Shown one piece after another: positions 62,622 through 64,000 of a stretch of DNA of 64,000 nt. The stretch lies in contig RQTK01000425.1 of the NCBI GenBank assembly GCA_003991915.1, forward strand, positions 184,696-248,695. The letters are read 5' to 3'. The notes beneath the pieces were generated by a model. That model was not told the DNA's origin. It did no database searches and worked only from the letters and a program-made list of their open reading frames with translations. Positions within the stretch are counted from its first letter, which is position 1; each line of letters starts with the position of its first letter. Origin of the DNA: Elysia chlorotica (lineage: Eukaryota; Mollusca; Gastropoda; Plakobranchidae). Both the position numbers and the translations under genes were made by a program.

Positions 62622-63530
62622 AGAGAAAGAGGGATGGCTAGGTAAGGGGAAAAAACCCACTGCGAACACAAAATTAATACAAATGAACCAACTGCATGTT
62701 TGCAGCATGTAAAAAAAACCCAATACATATCTACTTTCAAACCAGCAAACACTATTTTTCTCAGCTGGTAGGCAAACTGAAACTGTACCTGGACATGTCT
62801 CCTGACGTCCGTAGTATCAATTTTGATGTATCGATCTCGGGTCAGAGATAAATACCATCTGAGAAACGTGCCGAGTGACGCACTCCGCTCTCTTACCTTA
62901 TCAGAACATACTCTCTCCGCTCTCTTACCTTATCAGAACAGACTCTCTCCGCTCTATTACCTTATCAGAACATACTCTCTCCGCTCTCTATTACCTTATT
63001 AGAACATACTCTCTCCGCTCTCTATTACCTTATTAGAACATACTCTCTCCGCTCTCTATTATCTTAGAACATACTCTCCCCGCTCTCTATTACCTTATTA
63101 GAACAGACTCTCTCCGCTCTCTATTACCTTATTAGAACAGACTCTCTCCGCTCTCTATTACCTTATCAGAACATACTCTCTCCGCTCTCTATTACCTTAT
63201 TAGAACATACTCTCTCCGCTCTCTATTATCTTATTAGAACTGACTCTCTCCGCTCTCTATTACCTTATTAGAACTGACTCTCTCTCCGCTCTCTATAACC
63301 TTATTTTACTGACTCTGTACTTCTGATGGACTCGGACAACACCCTTTTCTCCTGCCTTGTCCGGCTGCCTTCACACTTTCATCCCCGTCAACAGGTACAT
63401 TAAGTGTCGCTAATGAACTTAGAAGAGCTCTAATGGTGAGTAAAAGGCTGGCTTGGCGAACGACTCTATGCCTATCTGTAGGTTTCTTATCATACATATA
63501 GACACATCTTTATATTGTATGGGGCAAAGT
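62526..63530. repeat. Tandem duplication, unit 2
   Basis: Parallels unit 1: GA tract (62546-62632), AATGAACCAACTGCATG, CCAGCAAACACTATTTTTCT, CCGTAGTATCAATTTTGATG, GTCAACAGGTACATTAAGTG, CTTTATATTGTATGGGG. It lacks the LTR and contains the minisatellite at 62880-63315 between GATAAATACC and CATCCCCGTCAACAGG, where unit 1 has only a few bases. Confidence 0.85.
62880..63315. repeat. ~34-bp minisatellite, about 13 copies
   Basis: Unit ACTCTCTCCGCTCTCTATTA followed by CCTTATTAGAACAT. Early copies are ~32 bases with TCTTACCTTATCAG; later ones are ~34 with TATTACCTTATTAG. The ACATACT/ACAGACT variants alternate in blocks, which suggests several rounds of expansion. Confidence 0.95.
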
Positions 63531-64000
63531 TATTTGAGTTCCACAATTATAGTTTCGATTATTTAAAATATAGTCATTCGCCCCCTCCCCCCCCCCTCTC
63601 AACCTTTTCCTTTTTCTCACCCTTTTTCTTTTTCTCTTTCTATATCTCTCACTGTCTCTCATTCCCTCCGTATCTCTCTCTCTCTATATCTCTCTATTGC
63701 TCTATTGAAGCTCTGTCAGGCAGCGCTTACCCTCACTTTGATATGATTGTGTCGCCAACCTGCGATATTTTCTAACACAAAATCTATAAATTTATCCCCA
63801 CCTCCACCCCCCTGTAATAATTATAATCTCACCATCTCCCCAAATGTCTCCCGCAGGCACCACCTATACTGAGATAGATGAAAGAGTTTTATGTTAAACT
63901 TATTGTCTTGTTAACTTGTAAAATAATAAAAGTCTACCTCTCTGTTACGCCCTCCAACATCTCTCCATGAAATTTATAAATTCCACCCCCGCTACCCCCT
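63531..64000. other. Sequence with CT- and C-rich patches
   Basis: A C-run near 63580-63597 and degenerate CT at 63600-63705, then C-rich but unremarkable sequence to the end. No gene. Confidence 0.5.

Noticed and set aside
62880..63315. CRISPR-like array
   Set aside because: The units are contiguous with no unique spacers, and the genome is animal; it is a minisatellite.

Overview
This window reads as nuclear DNA from a repeat-rich lophotrochozoan animal, most likely a gastropod mollusc. The evidence is AT-rich intergenic sequence with no operon structure, dozens of (GA/CT)n and other microsatellites, at least twenty copies of one tRNA-derived SINE, a solo LTR, a spliced exon, and two assembly gaps (29513-29842 and 59993-60387). 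The phylum is an inference from repeat style and the one gene fragment; I cannot name the species. Almost all open frames of 60-250 codons here are translated microsatellites or repeats and are not listed as genes.

Only one host protein-coding segment is convincing. The exon at about 41370-41840 (+) encodes a signal peptide and the start of the amino-terminal domain of an NMDA-type ionotropic glutamate receptor subunit, closest to GRIN2/NMDAR2. It ends at a clean phase-0 splice donor. Its reading frame stays open upstream to 40395 but contains no ATG, so the true 5' end is unresolved. No later exon of the gene was recognised in the following 22 kb, so the downstream sequence is probably a long, repeat-filled intron. 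A second coding-like relic at 48833-49165 is a decayed GIY-YIG endonuclease end of a Penelope-like retroelement.

Layout. 1-440 is a 10-bp minisatellite. 2030-3640 is a tandem array of tRNA-like modules with two SINE insertions nested in it. 4.7-24.3 kb holds many microsatellites, SINE pieces and short tandem duplications. 24.3-29 kb is the longest comparatively plain region. 33.1-35.4 kb is a SINE cluster (four copies, the last with an intact 11-bp target duplication). 38.9 kb has a short interstitial TTAGGG block beside a SINE. 40.3-41.84 kb is the receptor exon region. 42.4-44.1 kb and 53.3-55.05 kb are two old degenerate tandem-repeat arrays. 55.2-55.45 kb is a small CpG-rich patch. 61.2-63.5 kb is a two-copy tandem duplication in which one copy gained a 729-bp solo LTR and the other gained a 34-bp minisatellite.

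I found no rRNA gene, intact tRNA gene, CRISPR array or novel multi-gene system. The most informative observations are the ATG-less open frame ahead of the receptor signal peptide, the solo LTR whose empty site is preserved in the neighbouring duplicate, the tRNA-module array, and the exchange of tRNA-like heads on one SINE body.
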